From assembly GCA_029266835.1 (NCBI GenBank), contig JAQSWD010000001.1, forward strand, positions 42,800 to 106,799: a stretch of DNA of 64,000 nt. The letters run 5' to 3'. How positions within the stretch are numbered: the stretch's first letter is position 1; each line of letters opens with the position of its first letter. The stretch is from Steroidobacteraceae bacterium. Lineage in GTDB: Bacteria > Pseudomonadota > Gammaproteobacteria > Steroidobacterales > Steroidobacteraceae. Positions 53,554 to 62,368 of the stretch are shown here, piece after piece. The notes under the pieces were generated by a model. The model was given only the letters and a program-made list of their open reading frames with translations. It searched no databases and had not been told where the DNA came from. The translations under genes and the position numbers were made by a program.

Positions 53554-54999
53554 CTAGAAATTGACGGCGAAGCGGGACAGCAGCGCCTTTTCATCGGCGC
53601 GATCGCCGGTCGCCGCGCCACCTTCGAACTCGGTCTGCTCGTAGTTGATCGAGAGCTTCACGGTGTTCCATGGGTACCAGTTGAGACCCACGCCATAGGC
53701 GGTGGCCTTGCTCACCGCGGTCAGCGGGTTCGCGAACGAATTGGCGCCGCCGGCGAAAGTGTCGTCGTCGATGTCCAGTTCATGGATGCGCGCCACCAGC
53801 TCGAACGCGCCCGTGCCGGGTCTGCCGGGCTGGAAGGTGCTGCCCGGCGTGAAGCCGCGGAAGGCTTCATCTTCGCCGGTCAGGAAGTACGAGAACTGCG
53901 CCTGCCAGGCCGAGTGCGTCAGCGTATCGGATGACGTCGTGCCGCCGACGACACGAGACACGTCCTGCTTCACCTGCGTGTATTCGCCCAGCACGCCGAA
54001 GCTGCCGCGCGAGTAGTAGAACTGCGGCGCGAGCCGCAGGCGCTGGCCATCGGCAAACGTAGCGTTGTTAGGCGCTCCGCCCGTCGCGGTGTTCGCACGA
54101 TAGCTGAAGACGCTCTGCTGCCCGGGTGAGCGATATGCCGCCAGCGCCGTGTTGGCGGCGCTGCCGTCGATGTCCAGCCAGGTGCTGCCCACGCCGAAAC
54201 CCAGGCCACGCAGGTTGAAGTTTTCGGAATTGATGAACGGCTGGAAGAACACGCGCGCCGCGTAGTCGCCCTTGGTGTCCACTTCCACGTCGGGTGAGGC
54301 GAGGCCCTCGCTCGAGCCGCCATCGGTCACGCCGTTGAAATAGCCCAGCTGGTACGCGAATGTCCCGCCGCCGAATTCACCGGACAGCTGCGCGCCGATG
54401 TCGCGGTTCGGAACCAGCGAGGTCGGCAGGCCGCGCTCGATGAAGCGCAGGTCCGCGCCGCCTTGCAGGCGCTCGAGGCCCACGGGCGGCTTGAACTTGC
54501 CGACAGTCAGCGTGGCGCCGGGATTGAAGCGCGCGGCGACGTACGCGTCGATGATGACCGAGCGGCCACCACCGAAGTCGGGCGCGAAGCGGAAGTCGTA
54601 GATGCCACCGAAGGTGCCTTCGATCGTCGGGCGCACGCGGCGCAGGAGGAAGGTGTCGGCGCTTTCGGCCACGGAGTCGCCGCCATACACGCGATTGTCG
54701 GCGTGCAGTGTGCCGCGCAGACGAACGAAATTTTCACCGTTGTTCGAGGCGAGCTGGAAACGCGTGGCGCTTGCGGTCACCTTGGGTGTCGAGGCCGCGG
54801 CCGCCTTGGCCGATTCTTCCTGCAGTTCGAGTTTGCGCTCGAGCACGGCCAGCCGCTGCTTCTGTTCCTCGACCTCGCGGCGCAGGTCCGCACTCTGTTC
54901 GTTGTTCGCCGGGCTGCCGGCGTTTTGCGCCAGGGCCGCCCCCGAGAAAGGCAACAGCGCCGCTGAAGATGCGAGCGCGGCCGCGCGTCTGATGTTCAC
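53554..54999 (-). CDS. OprP/OprO-like anion-selective porin
   Basis: The 481-aa outer-membrane protein starts at GTG 54999 after a CAGGAGA ribosome site; no ATG fits. The signal peptide ends ALA. An N-terminal coiled coil follows ([21 protein letters not shown]), then a 16-strand-type barrel with [25 protein letters not shown] (in parts: [25 protein letters not shown]) and [15 protein letters not shown], signatures of the phosphate-selective porin family. The terminal residue is Phe (FAVNF), required for outer-membrane insertion. Co-transcription with sbp suggests sulfate rather than phosphate as the solute. Five GTTACC-like elements lie upstream. Confidence 0.88.
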   Translation of the reverse strand: MNIRRAAALASSAALLPFSGAALAQNAGSPANNEQSADLRREVEEQKQRLAVLERKLELQEESAKAAAASTPKVTASATRFQLASNNGENFVRLRGTLHADNRVYGGDSVAESADTFLLRRVRPTIEGTFGGIYDFRFAPDFGGGRSVIIDAYVAARFNPGATLTVGKFKPPVGLERLQGGADLRFIERGLPTSLVPNRDIGAQLSGEFGGGTFAYQLGYFNGVTDGGSSEGLASPDVEVDTKGDYAARVFFQPFINSENFNLRGLGFGVGSTWLDIDGSAANTALAAYRSPGQQSVFSYRANTATGGAPNNATFADGQRLRLAPQFYYSRGSFGVLGEYTQVKQDVSRVVGGTTSSDTLTHSAWQAQFSYFLTGEDEAFRGFTPGSTFQPGRPGTGAFELVARIHELDIDDDTFAGGANSFANPLTAVSKATAYGVGLNWYPWNTVKLSINYEQTEFEGGAATGDRADEKALLSRFAVNF

Positions 55000-55064
55000 T
55001 TTCGTTCTCCTGTTTGGGTATCCCGATGGAATTCCCATCGGCCAGGAGAGCGTAGGAACGCGGG

Positions 55065-55124
55065 GGTTATGCCGTCAGTCGACCCCCGGTAACGAGCCGG
55101 TTACGGCCAAGGTCATTTGGTAAC
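55065..55124 (-). promoter_or_regulatory. GTTACC repeats upstream of the porin-sbp operon
   Basis: Read in the direction of transcription: GTTACC at 55124, GTAACC at 55104, GTTACC at 55093, ATAACC at 55070. The middle two are 11 nt apart, others about 20-23 nt (two turns). GTTACCGGGGG and GTAACCGGCTC closely match GTTACCGGTTT before cysA. A 7-bp inverted repeat (ATTTGGT / ACCAAAT, 55115-55132) overlaps the first copy. Confidence 0.5.
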
Positions 55125-55152
55125 AACCAAATTACCGAGGCCTCGTTCCTCC

Positions 55153-55455
55153 TCAATTCGTGCGCAGCGAGTTCGCATATTCGGAGAGCAGGCGGGCGGC
55201 GCGGCTGTTGTCACCCAGCGGAACCACGCTGTTGCCGGCGCCCAGTGACGCGAAAAGTAGTTTGAGCGAGGGCAGCAGGCGCAGGTCACGCTCGTGCTGC
55301 GGTGTAACCGCCCGCGAAGCCTCGACGTCGATGTCTTCCGGAACGGCGCGGCGGGAGTTCGATCCCTCGCTGGGGGCATCCTGCAGGTGATACGGCGCCA
55401 GGCGGGCGTCCAGGCTGGCATTTACGGTGGCGGGGATGTGCTTTTGATGATCCAT
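55153..55455 (-). CDS. Small hypothetical protein divergent from the LysR regulator
   Basis: The 100-aa product is soluble with no signal or membrane segment. It has a polar N-terminal half and a C-terminal half (LPSLKLLFASLGAGNSVVPLGDNSRAARLL, quoted in part: LKLLFASLGAGNSVVPLG). AAGGAG lies 6-9 nt before the ATG, so it is probably translated. It shares a 99-bp control region with the LysR-type gene, and such divergent partners are often regulated by it. Its end is 29 nt before the GTTACC region of the porin. No family recognised. Confidence 0.6.
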   Translation of the reverse strand: MDHQKHIPATVNASLDARLAPYHLQDAPSEGSNSRRAVPEDIDVEASRAVTPQHERDLRLLPSLKLLFASLGAGNSVVPLGDNSRAARLLSEYANSLRTN

Positions 55456-55554
55456 GGTGGTCTCTCCTTCGGCAGAGTTGCGATGGAATCAGATTGGGCT
55501 AGAGTCTCCCTGCGAACAAATGCGCTTGCTGAAGCGCTCATAAGGAAATCTGAC

Positions 55555-56514
55555 GTGTCTTCCGCCGCCTATGCCCGCCTGCCGCTGAATGCCTTGCGCG
55601 TCTTCGAGGCCGTTGCTTCCCGCCTGTCCTTCGCGGATGCGGCCGAGGCCCTGCACGTCACGCCGGCCGCGGTGAGCCAGCAAGTCAAGTCGCTGGAGGA
55701 TTACCTCCAGGTGCAACTGTTCAAGCGTGCCGGGCGGCGTATCGAATTGACGCCGGAAGGCCAGCAGCTGCTGCCCGGAGTACGACGGGGTCTGGATGAC
55801 CTCGAGGCATCGATGCAGCACCTCAAACAGCACCGCGCCGAGGGCCCGTTGCAGATCACCTTGCTGTCGTCGTTCCTGCAACGGTGGCTGTTGCCGCGCA
55901 TCGCCAGCTTCAACTCGCTCAATACCGGCGTGGAACTCCGTTTTCACACGGGTCGCGATCCCGTGGATTTTTCGCGATCGGAAATGCATGTCGCGGTCCG
56001 CATGGGCCTGGGCAAGTGGCCAGGTCTGCATGTCGAGAAACTGCTCGATGAGTGGGTGATTCCCATTGCCTCGCCGGCGCTGCTCGACAAATACGGGCCG
56101 GTTCCGCGCGGCCAGGATCTGCAGAACTTCCCGTTGCTGGGCGCCATCGACGAGCCCTGGCAGGCGTGGATAGAGAAGGGACAGGAAGGTAACTGGCTGG
56201 CGCGAGCGCCCATCATCGATGACTCGGCGGGCGTGATCGCGGCGGCGGAAGAAGGCGTGGGTTTCGCGCTGGCGCGCTGGTCACTGGTGCAGCGCGCGCT
56301 GGAACAGGGCCGGGTGGTACTCGCGGGCGATGCGCTGCTGCCGTTCCGCTTTTCGTATTTTTTCGTCTGCCCCGAGCCCTACCTGGTCATGCCCAAGGTG
56401 AAGAAGTTCCGCGACTGGATCTTCGACATGGCGCGCAGCTTCCCGAAACCGCATTCGCTGTTCGAGACGCGCACTGCATCACCGAAAATCGCCGCGCGCA
56501 AGCCCGTGGCCTGA
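55555..56514 (+). CDS. LysR-type transcriptional regulator, GcvA-like
   Basis: The 319-aa regulator has an N-terminal winged helix-turn-helix (LNALRVFEAVASRLSFADAAEALHVTPAAVSQQVKSLE, quoted in parts: LNALRVFEAVASRLSF, TPAAVSQQVKSLE) and an effector domain (about 95-300) starting LQITLLSSFLQRWLLPRI, both typical of the GcvA subgroup. The start is GTG 55555 with AAGGAA upstream; the frame extends much further but covers the divergent gene. Its likely target is the 100-aa gene and itself. A role in sulfur control (like CysB) is not indicated by sequence, as it lacks CysB features. Confidence 0.88.
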   Translation: MSSAAYARLPLNALRVFEAVASRLSFADAAEALHVTPAAVSQQVKSLEDYLQVQLFKRAGRRIELTPEGQQLLPGVRRGLDDLEASMQHLKQHRAEGPLQITLLSSFLQRWLLPRIASFNSLNTGVELRFHTGRDPVDFSRSEMHVAVRMGLGKWPGLHVEKLLDEWVIPIASPALLDKYGPVPRGQDLQNFPLLGAIDEPWQAWIEKGQEGNWLARAPIIDDSAGVIAAAEEGVGFALARWSLVQRALEQGRVVLAGDALLPFRFSYFFVCPEPYLVMPKVKKFRDWIFDMARSFPKPHSLFETRTASPKIAARKPVA

Positions 56515-56636
56515 CCAATCGCCCGGTTCCGCGGCTTTATTCCGTTAAGTTTTGTTGATCCCGCCTTCAGGGCTGGCGTTTGTTCAACGTCATTTCCACC
56601 AGCAAGATGCCGCTCCAACAAACAAGGAGAAACTTC

Positions 56637-56753
56637 ATGTGCATCGAGAGACTGGTCAGGAATATCGGGTTTGCCCTCGCCGCGGTGGGCATCGTCGTCG
56701 GCCTGGGCGCGACCATCGAGTACCAGCCCGTGCTGAACGCGCTAGCGCAGTAA
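56637..56753 (+). CDS. 38-aa single-pass membrane protein
   Basis: This short frame begins MCIERLVRNIGFALAAVGIV and ends YQPVLNALAQ. It has a perfect AAGGAG ribosome site 7 nt before the ATG, and a hydrophobic stretch of about 18 residues that would span the inner membrane. No similar protein is recalled. It stands between the LysR gene and the convergent modC gene, 123 nt after the former. The strong ribosome site and the clean helix argue that it is real; absence of conservation data limits confidence. Confidence 0.6.
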   Translation: MCIERLVRNIGFALAAVGIVVGLGATIEYQPVLNALAQ

Positions 56754-56772
56754 CCCGCGGCAACGATCGCCT

Positions 56773-57870
56773 TCAGGCGCTCGGCACGTTGAAAGCATGA
56801 CCTCGCAGGGAGACGGCCTTGATCAGCGCCCAAACCTGTTTATCCGTCCCCAACGCCAGCTCTGTTGACGCGCGTTCCGTGATGCGCGCCAGCAGGGTGG
56901 TGGTGCGGCCAATATCGAGTTCGACCAGGACGGCGCGCCCGGAATCGGCAGTCACCGACACGACGCGCGCCGGCACCACGTTGCGCACCGACAATCCGCG
57001 TGGCGGCTCGATGGCGACGATGACATCGCGTGCCAATACCTGGATCTGGAGACGTTGACCCACCTGGGCGTCAACTTCGACGGTCAGCTCCGCGTCGCCC
57101 ACGCGCAGAGTCGCCAGGCCCCCTGAATCGACGCGCTCCACGCTGCCGGCGACGACCGCGCCCACCGATTCCGGGCCGACGATGGCGCGAAGCCGCGGAT
57201 CGCGGCTCACCGTCGCGATGTCCCCCTCTGCCACCACGTGCCCGGCATCCAGCAGCACCACGCGAGTCGCCAGCCGCAACACTTCGTCGAACTGGTGGCT
57301 CACGTACACGATGGGCAAGGAGAAATTGTCGCGCAGCCTTTCTAGATAGGGCAGCACCTCCTCGCGCCGCGCCATGTCGAGCGAGGCCAGAGGCTCGTCC
57401 AGCAGCAGGAGCCTGGGTTGCGAAAGCAAGGCGCGGCCCAGGGCCACGCGCTGTTTCTCGCCACCCGACAATTCATGCGGACGACGCCCGAGCAGTTTTT
57501 CGAGGCCGAGCAGCGCCAGCACTTCGTCGAATCTCATGAGTTCGGGAGTGCCACGCGGTACGCGCTTCGCGCCGTAGCTCAGGTTTGCCTGCACGTCGAG
57601 ATGCGGGAACAACCGCGAATCCTGGAAGACCACGCCGATGCGTCGGTGGCGCGCGTCGACGTACAGATGCCGGTCACAGTCCACCAGCACGTCGTCGCCG
57701 ATCATCACGCGGCCGGAATCCGGCGCCAGCAGCCCGGCGATCAGTGAGATCAGCGTGGACTTGCCGCACCCCGAACGGCCGAACAACGCGGTGATGCCCG
57801 GCGTGGGCGCGCTGAAGCGCGCCCGCAGATCGAAATCGCCACGTCTCTTGCCGACATCGACGAGCAGCAT
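56773..57870 (-). CDS. modC: Molybdate ABC transporter ATPase ModC
   Basis: The 365-aa ATPase has Walker A GRSGCGKST, signature LSGGEKQR, Walker B LLLLDEP and H-loop VSHQFDEV in the first 230 residues. A C-terminal TOBE/MOP domain (about 295-360, RVVSVTADSGRAVLVELDIGRTTTLLARI, quoted in part: VTADSGRAVLVELDIG) binds oxyanion. FQDSRLFPHLDV and the short N-terminus are characteristic of ModC. It overlaps modB by one nucleotide (TGATG). It energises molybdate (or tungstate) import for molybdenum-cofactor enzymes. No modA or moa gene is in the window. Confidence 0.92.
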   Translation of the reverse strand: MLLVDVGKRRGDFDLRARFSAPTPGITALFGRSGCGKSTLISLIAGLLAPDSGRVMIGDDVLVDCDRHLYVDARHRRIGVVFQDSRLFPHLDVQANLSYGAKRVPRGTPELMRFDEVLALLGLEKLLGRRPHELSGGEKQRVALGRALLSQPRLLLLDEPLASLDMARREEVLPYLERLRDNFSLPIVYVSHQFDEVLRLATRVVLLDAGHVVAEGDIATVSRDPRLRAIVGPESVGAVVAGSVERVDSGGLATLRVGDAELTVEVDAQVGQRLQIQVLARDVIVAIEPPRGLSVRNVVPARVVSVTADSGRAVLVELDIGRTTTLLARITERASTELALGTDKQVWALIKAVSLRGHAFNVPSA

Positions 57871-58553
57871 CAGCGGCCCAGCCTGCGTCGCAACGAGCGC
57901 GCCAGGAATTCGGACGCCAGCAGGCCCGCGAGGCCCAACGACAACGAGATCAACGCGAGGCGCATGGCCAGTGCATCCCCGTCCGGCGACTGGATAGCCG
58001 TGTACAAGGCCAGCGGCAAGGTGCGCGTCTCACCGGGAATATTGGAAGCGAAGGTGATCACCGCGCCGAACTCGCCAAGTCCGGCCGCGAACGCGGTGAC
58101 GGCGCCAGCCAGTACGCCGGGCAGGATCAGCGGCAAGGTGATGGAGAAGAATCGGTCGAAGGGTCCCGCGCCCAGCGTGCGCGCGGCATCCTCGAGGCCC
58201 CGGTCCACGTTTTCGAGCGAAATGCGGATGGCCCTCACCACCAGCGGAAACGACATGATCGCCGTCGCGAGCGCGGCGCCAGTGCTGGTGAACGCGAGCC
58301 GTATGCCGAAGGTCTCGTACAGCCAGCCGCCGATGGGACCGCGCACACCAAACAACACCAGCAGCAGGTAACCCACCACCACCGGCGGCAGCACCAGCGG
58401 CAGGTGCACGAAGGCGTCGAACAGCGTGCGGCCAGCGAAGCGCGCGCGGGTCAGCAGCCAGGCGATCAAGATGGCGAAGGGCAGGTTGAAAACCACGCTG
58501 CGCGCTGCCACCGAGAGGCTCAGCCACAGCGCTTCGGCTTCGATGCCGTTCAT
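57870..58553 (-). CDS. modB: Molybdate ABC transporter permease ModB
   Basis: The 227-aa permease has five membrane helices, the family segment LPLVLPPVVVGYLLLVLFG, the EAA loop LEDAARTLGAGPFDRFFSITLP and GLGEFGAVITFASNIPGETRTL. Length is normal for ModB. It begins 9 nt after the YbaL-type gene and overlaps modC. The binding protein ModA is not upstream as usual, so it must be encoded elsewhere, or a different binding protein is used. Confidence 0.93.
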   Translation of the reverse strand: MNGIEAEALWLSLSVAARSVVFNLPFAILIAWLLTRARFAGRTLFDAFVHLPLVLPPVVVGYLLLVLFGVRGPIGGWLYETFGIRLAFTSTGAALATAIMSFPLVVRAIRISLENVDRGLEDAARTLGAGPFDRFFSITLPLILPGVLAGAVTAFAAGLGEFGAVITFASNIPGETRTLPLALYTAIQSPDGDALAMRLALISLSLGLAGLLASEFLARSLRRRLGR

Positions 58554-58562
58554 GGATACTTC

Positions 58563-60329
58563 TCAGGTGCCTTCGGCGTTCACCGGCGTGTCGCGGCCGG
58601 CCACGGCGCGGGCGCGTTCGGCCGGCACACCGAGACTGCGCAGCGAGTATTCCGTCATGCCGCGCGCCAGCTCGCGCTCGCCCATGACGACGCGATTGGC
58701 GCCAAGCTCTTCGAGGGTCTTGAGCTCGGTGGCGTTGTGCGTGCGGACCACCACGTCGACGGTGGGGTTCAATTGCCGCGCCAGTTCAACGATGCGTCGC
58801 GCCTGGTAGCCGTCGGGAGTCGCGACGACGATGAGCCTGGCGCTGTGGATGCCGGCGGCTTCGAGCACACCGGGCGTGGTGGCGTCCGATTCCATGGTTG
58901 GCACACCCTGCGCCTGCGCATTGGCCAGCATCAGGTGATCGCGTTCGATGACCACGAAGGGCAGACGCTCGGCCAATAGCACCGGTCCGATGGAGCCACC
59001 CACGCGTCCGTATCCGACGACGATGGCATGATCATGGAAACCGGCGGCGCTGCTGACCGGGATGCGATGTTTCTCCGCGCCCTTGCGTTCCAGCAACTGC
59101 AGCAGTCTCGGACGCGCCTCGAACCAGCGCGTCATCGGCGCGACGCCCGCGAAAGTGACGGGGTTCAAGGCGATGGACAGGATGGCGCCCGCGAGGATGT
59201 AGTCGCGACCCTCCGGTGGCAACAGGCCGAGTTGCGCGCCCAGGCCCGCGAGAATGAACGAGAACTCGCCGATCTGCGCGAGACTCGCGGATACCACCAG
59301 CGCGGTGCGCAGCGGATGCCGGAACAGCAGCACGATGAAAAACGCCGCCAGCGACTTGCCCACCATGATGACCGCGAGTACGGCGAGCACCGCCAACGGC
59401 TCGCGCATGAGCACCGCGGGATCGAACAGCATTCCCACCGACACGAAGAACAGAACGGCGAAGGCGTCCTTGAGCGGCAACGAATCCGCGCCGGCCTGGT
59501 GGCTGAGCTCGGATTCGGAAAGGATTACCCCGGCGAAGAACGCACCCAGCGCGAAAGAGACACCGAACGCTGCCGATGATCCGTACGCGATACCCAGCGC
59601 GATGGCCAGCACGCTCAGCGTGAACAGTTCGCGCGACCCCGTGCGCGCGACTTTCATGAGCAGCCACGGAACGACGCGAGTTCCCACCACCAGGGCCAAC
59701 GCCACGAAAAACGTCACCTTGGCCAGCGTGACCAGTAGTGTGAGGGCGGTGCTGTCGGATGTGCCGGGCGCATGGATCGAACTCGCGTCGCCGCCCAGCA
59801 CTTCCGCCAGGGCAGGCAACATGACCAGCGCCAGCACCATGGCGAGGTCTTCGACGATGAGCCAGCCCACCGCGATCCTGCCTTCGGAGGATTGCAGCGC
59901 GTTGCGTTCCTCGAGGGCGCGCAGCAGCACCACGGTGCTGGCTACCGACAGCGACAGGCCGAACACCAGGCCCTGGCCCAGCGTCCACCCCCAGAAATGC
60001 GCCATGGCCGCGCCGATGGCGGTGGCCGTTGCGATCTGCGCCACCGCGCCGGGTAGCGCGATGGACTTCACCGACATCAGGTCCTTGATGGAAAAATGCA
60101 GTCCTACGCCGAACATCAGCAGGATCACGCCGATTTCGGACAGCTGGTTGGCGATGCCCGCGTCACCCACGAAGCCAGGTGTGAACGGGCCCACCGCGAT
60201 GCCGGCGATCAGGTAACCGACGATGGGCGACACCTTGAGCGCGCTGGCCACCAAACCGAACAACAATGCAAGTACAAAACCGATCGCCAGCAGGGCGATC
60301 AACGAAGTTTCGTGCATTTCCATGGGCAT
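58563..60329 (-). CDS. ybaL: YbaL/KefB-type monovalent cation:proton antiporter with TrkA-N domain
   Basis: The 588-aa CPA2-family protein has 12-13 membrane helices (about 7-395), with GVGLHFSIKDL, SLSVASTVVLLRALEE and LPLKDAFAVLFFVSVGMLFDP as hallmarks. A cytoplasmic RCK/TrkA-N domain follows (about 420-540, DHAIVVGYGRVGGSIGPVL, ESDATTPGVLEAAGI), binding NAD(H) or nucleotides to gate transport. It probably exports K+ in exchange for H+. It is divergent from kup across 78 bp, pairing K+ efflux with K+ uptake. The molybdate genes modBC follow 9 nt after its stop, an unusual combination. Confidence 0.9.
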   Translation of the reverse strand: MPMEMHETSLIALLAIGFVLALLFGLVASALKVSPIVGYLIAGIAVGPFTPGFVGDAGIANQLSEIGVILLMFGVGLHFSIKDLMSVKSIALPGAVAQIATATAIGAAMAHFWGWTLGQGLVFGLSLSVASTVVLLRALEERNALQSSEGRIAVGWLIVEDLAMVLALVMLPALAEVLGGDASSIHAPGTSDSTALTLLVTLAKVTFFVALALVVGTRVVPWLLMKVARTGSRELFTLSVLAIALGIAYGSSAAFGVSFALGAFFAGVILSESELSHQAGADSLPLKDAFAVLFFVSVGMLFDPAVLMREPLAVLAVLAVIMVGKSLAAFFIVLLFRHPLRTALVVSASLAQIGEFSFILAGLGAQLGLLPPEGRDYILAGAILSIALNPVTFAGVAPMTRWFEARPRLLQLLERKGAEKHRIPVSSAAGFHDHAIVVGYGRVGGSIGPVLLAERLPFVVIERDHLMLANAQAQGVPTMESDATTPGVLEAAGIHSARLIVVATPDGYQARRIVELARQLNPTVDVVVRTHNATELKTLEELGANRVVMGERELARGMTEYSLRSLGVPAERARAVAGRDTPVNAEGT

Positions 60330-60407
60330 ACGCGCGAGCGTACCCGAAAATTGGCACCGGATTCAGCGAGTTGCCGCGTTGCGGGGCGTAGAATTCCCGA
60401 CTCATAT

Positions 60408-62270
60408 ATGAAGGCCCAGCAAGCTAACGGCGCTGCTTTCATCGCCGCCATCGGCGTGGTGTTCGGCGACATCGGCACCAGCCCTCTCTACGCTCTCAAG
60501 GAATCGCTGACCGCCGCGGCCTATACGCCCGGCAGCACGGAGATCGTGTTAGGCCTGCTGTCACTGATCTTCTGGTCGCTGGCAATCGTCGTCAGCGTGA
60601 AGTATCTCGCCGTGATCATGCGTGCCGACAATGCGGGCGAGGGCGGCATCCTCTCGCTGGTCGCGCTGGTGCAGCAGCGATTCGGTACGGCCGAGCCCTG
60701 GGCTCGTCGAGCGGTGGCGCTGGGCGTACTGGGCGCGGCGTTGTTCTATTGCGATGCCTTGATCACGCCGGCCATCTCGGTGCTCAGCGCCGTGGAAGGC
60801 ATGGAAACATTGAACCCCGATTTTTCGCGCGCGGTGCTGCCGGTCACGCTGGGTGTGATCTGCGTGCTGTTCATGATCCAGCGGCGTGGGACCGAAAGGG
60901 TGGGGCGCCTGTTCGGGCCCATCATGGTGTTGTGGTTCGCGACGCTCGCCGTACTGGGCGTGATGGAAATCGTGCATGCGCCGCAGGTGCTCGAGGCCGT
61001 GAACCCCTGGTACGCGGTGAAACTGTTCGCCGCGAGCCCGGGCTTGTCACTGATCATCCTCGGCGCCGTGTTCCTCGCGGTCACCGGTGCCGAGGCGCTG
61101 TATGCGGACATGGGGCACTTCGGCAAGCGCCCCGTGCGGCTCGCATGGCTGGTGCTGGTGTGGCCGGCGCTGGTCATCAATTACTTCGGCCAGGGCGCGC
61201 TGCTGATCTCGTCACCGACGCCCATTGCCAATCCTTTTTACGCGCTGGCGCCGCAGGGTTTGCTGCCGGCGCTGGTGGTGTTGTCCACGGCGGCGACGGT
61301 GATTGCCTCGCAGGCGACCATCTCGGGCGCATTCTCGGTGACTCGCGAAGCCGTGCAACTCGATCTTCTGCCGCGGGTACGCGTGCTGCAGACCTCGGAC
61401 ACGGCGCTGGGGCAGATCTACGTGCCGGCGGCCAACCTGTTCATGTTCGTGGCCGTGGTGTTGTTCGTGATCGTATTCGGTAGTTCGAGCGCCTTGTCGG
61501 CGGCCTATGGCGCGTCCGTGGTCGGCACCATGCTGATCACCACCTTGTTAGGCGGCCTGGTGGCGAAGTCGCTGTGGAACTGGTCGTGGCTGCGTGTCGG
61601 CGCGTTGTTCGGCCTCATGCTGCTCGTGGACCTGGCTTTCATCGCCGGCAATTTCACCAAGATAGACGATGGCGGCTGGGTGCCGCTGGCGCTCGCGGGC
61701 ATCATGTTCGCCATGTTCGTCACGTGGCGCGACGGACGCCAGTCCATGCGCGCCGAACTCGAGAACCGCGCCGTGCCCCTCTCCCGGCTGCCGGATCTGC
61801 TGAGGTCTGCCGCAAAAGTGCCGGGCACCGCGGTGTTCCTCGTCAGCCAATCGGGGTTCGTGCCCACGGCGTTGCTGCGCAATCTCGAGCACAACAAGGT
61901 TCATCATGAGACGATCATCATCCTTCACGTGGAAATCCAGCGCGTGCCGCGCGTCGATCCACTGTGCCGCGTGCTGATCGAGCAACCCTTTGCCGGCGTC
62001 CACGACGTGCGGGCACGCTTCGGGTTCATGGAGACGCCGGACGTGGGCGAAGCGCTTCGTAATGCGCGGCGACAGGGGCTCGGGGTATTTGCGCAGGATT
62101 CTTCCTTCTTCCTGGGCTGGCACCTGGTGCGCGCGCGGCCGCGACCGGGGCTCGCCGGAATCAAGGCGCGCGCCTTTGCCTTCCTTCAGCGGCGCAGTGC
62201 CCAGGCGGCCGAGTTCTTCCGCATGCCGGCGCGTGGCGTGGTCGTTCTGGCCACCGATATCGAGATCTGA
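60408..62270 (+). CDS. kup: Low-affinity potassium:proton symporter Kup
   Basis: The 620-aa protein matches the KUP family length. The N-terminus IGVVFGDIGTSPLYALKES is the family signature, followed by GEGGILSLVALV, CDALITPAISVLSAVEG, TGAEALYADMGHFG, NYFGQGALLIS and SPTPIANPFYALAP. About 12 helices precede a cytoplasmic C-terminal domain (about 450-620). ATG 60408 is the start; the frame extends back but without a proper helix. It imports K+ with protons at low osmolarity or acid pH. It is divergent from the YbaL-type gene, so the two may share control by K+ or turgor. Confidence 0.95.
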   Translation: MKAQQANGAAFIAAIGVVFGDIGTSPLYALKESLTAAAYTPGSTEIVLGLLSLIFWSLAIVVSVKYLAVIMRADNAGEGGILSLVALVQQRFGTAEPWARRAVALGVLGAALFYCDALITPAISVLSAVEGMETLNPDFSRAVLPVTLGVICVLFMIQRRGTERVGRLFGPIMVLWFATLAVLGVMEIVHAPQVLEAVNPWYAVKLFAASPGLSLIILGAVFLAVTGAEALYADMGHFGKRPVRLAWLVLVWPALVINYFGQGALLISSPTPIANPFYALAPQGLLPALVVLSTAATVIASQATISGAFSVTREAVQLDLLPRVRVLQTSDTALGQIYVPAANLFMFVAVVLFVIVFGSSSALSAAYGASVVGTMLITTLLGGLVAKSLWNWSWLRVGALFGLMLLVDLAFIAGNFTKIDDGGWVPLALAGIMFAMFVTWRDGRQSMRAELENRAVPLSRLPDLLRSAAKVPGTAVFLVSQSGFVPTALLRNLEHNKVHHETIIILHVEIQRVPRVDPLCRVLIEQPFAGVHDVRARFGFMETPDVGEALRNARRQGLGVFAQDSSFFLGWHLVRARPRPGLAGIKARAFAFLQRRSAQAAEFFRMPARGVVVLATDIEI

Positions 62271-62271
62271 C

Positions 62272-62303
62272 CGCACCGAGCCGGTTTCCCGGGCAGCGGT
62301 GCG
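62272..62303 (+). terminator. Hairpin after kup
   Basis: A 7-bp stem (CGCACCG / CGGTGCG) with an 18-nt GC-rich loop lies immediately after the kup stop. No T-run follows, so an intrinsic terminator is only tentative. Confidence 0.3.
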
Positions 62304-62368
62304 TGAAATAATGCCCGCGCGCGCCGGGTCTCATGGGTACAGGCAAGAATGGTTCACGCGGAGGTTGC

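Noticed and set aside
55555..56514. LysR gene as CysB
   Set aside because: The sequence follows the GcvA subgroup (TPAAVSQQVKSLE, LPRI) and not CysB.
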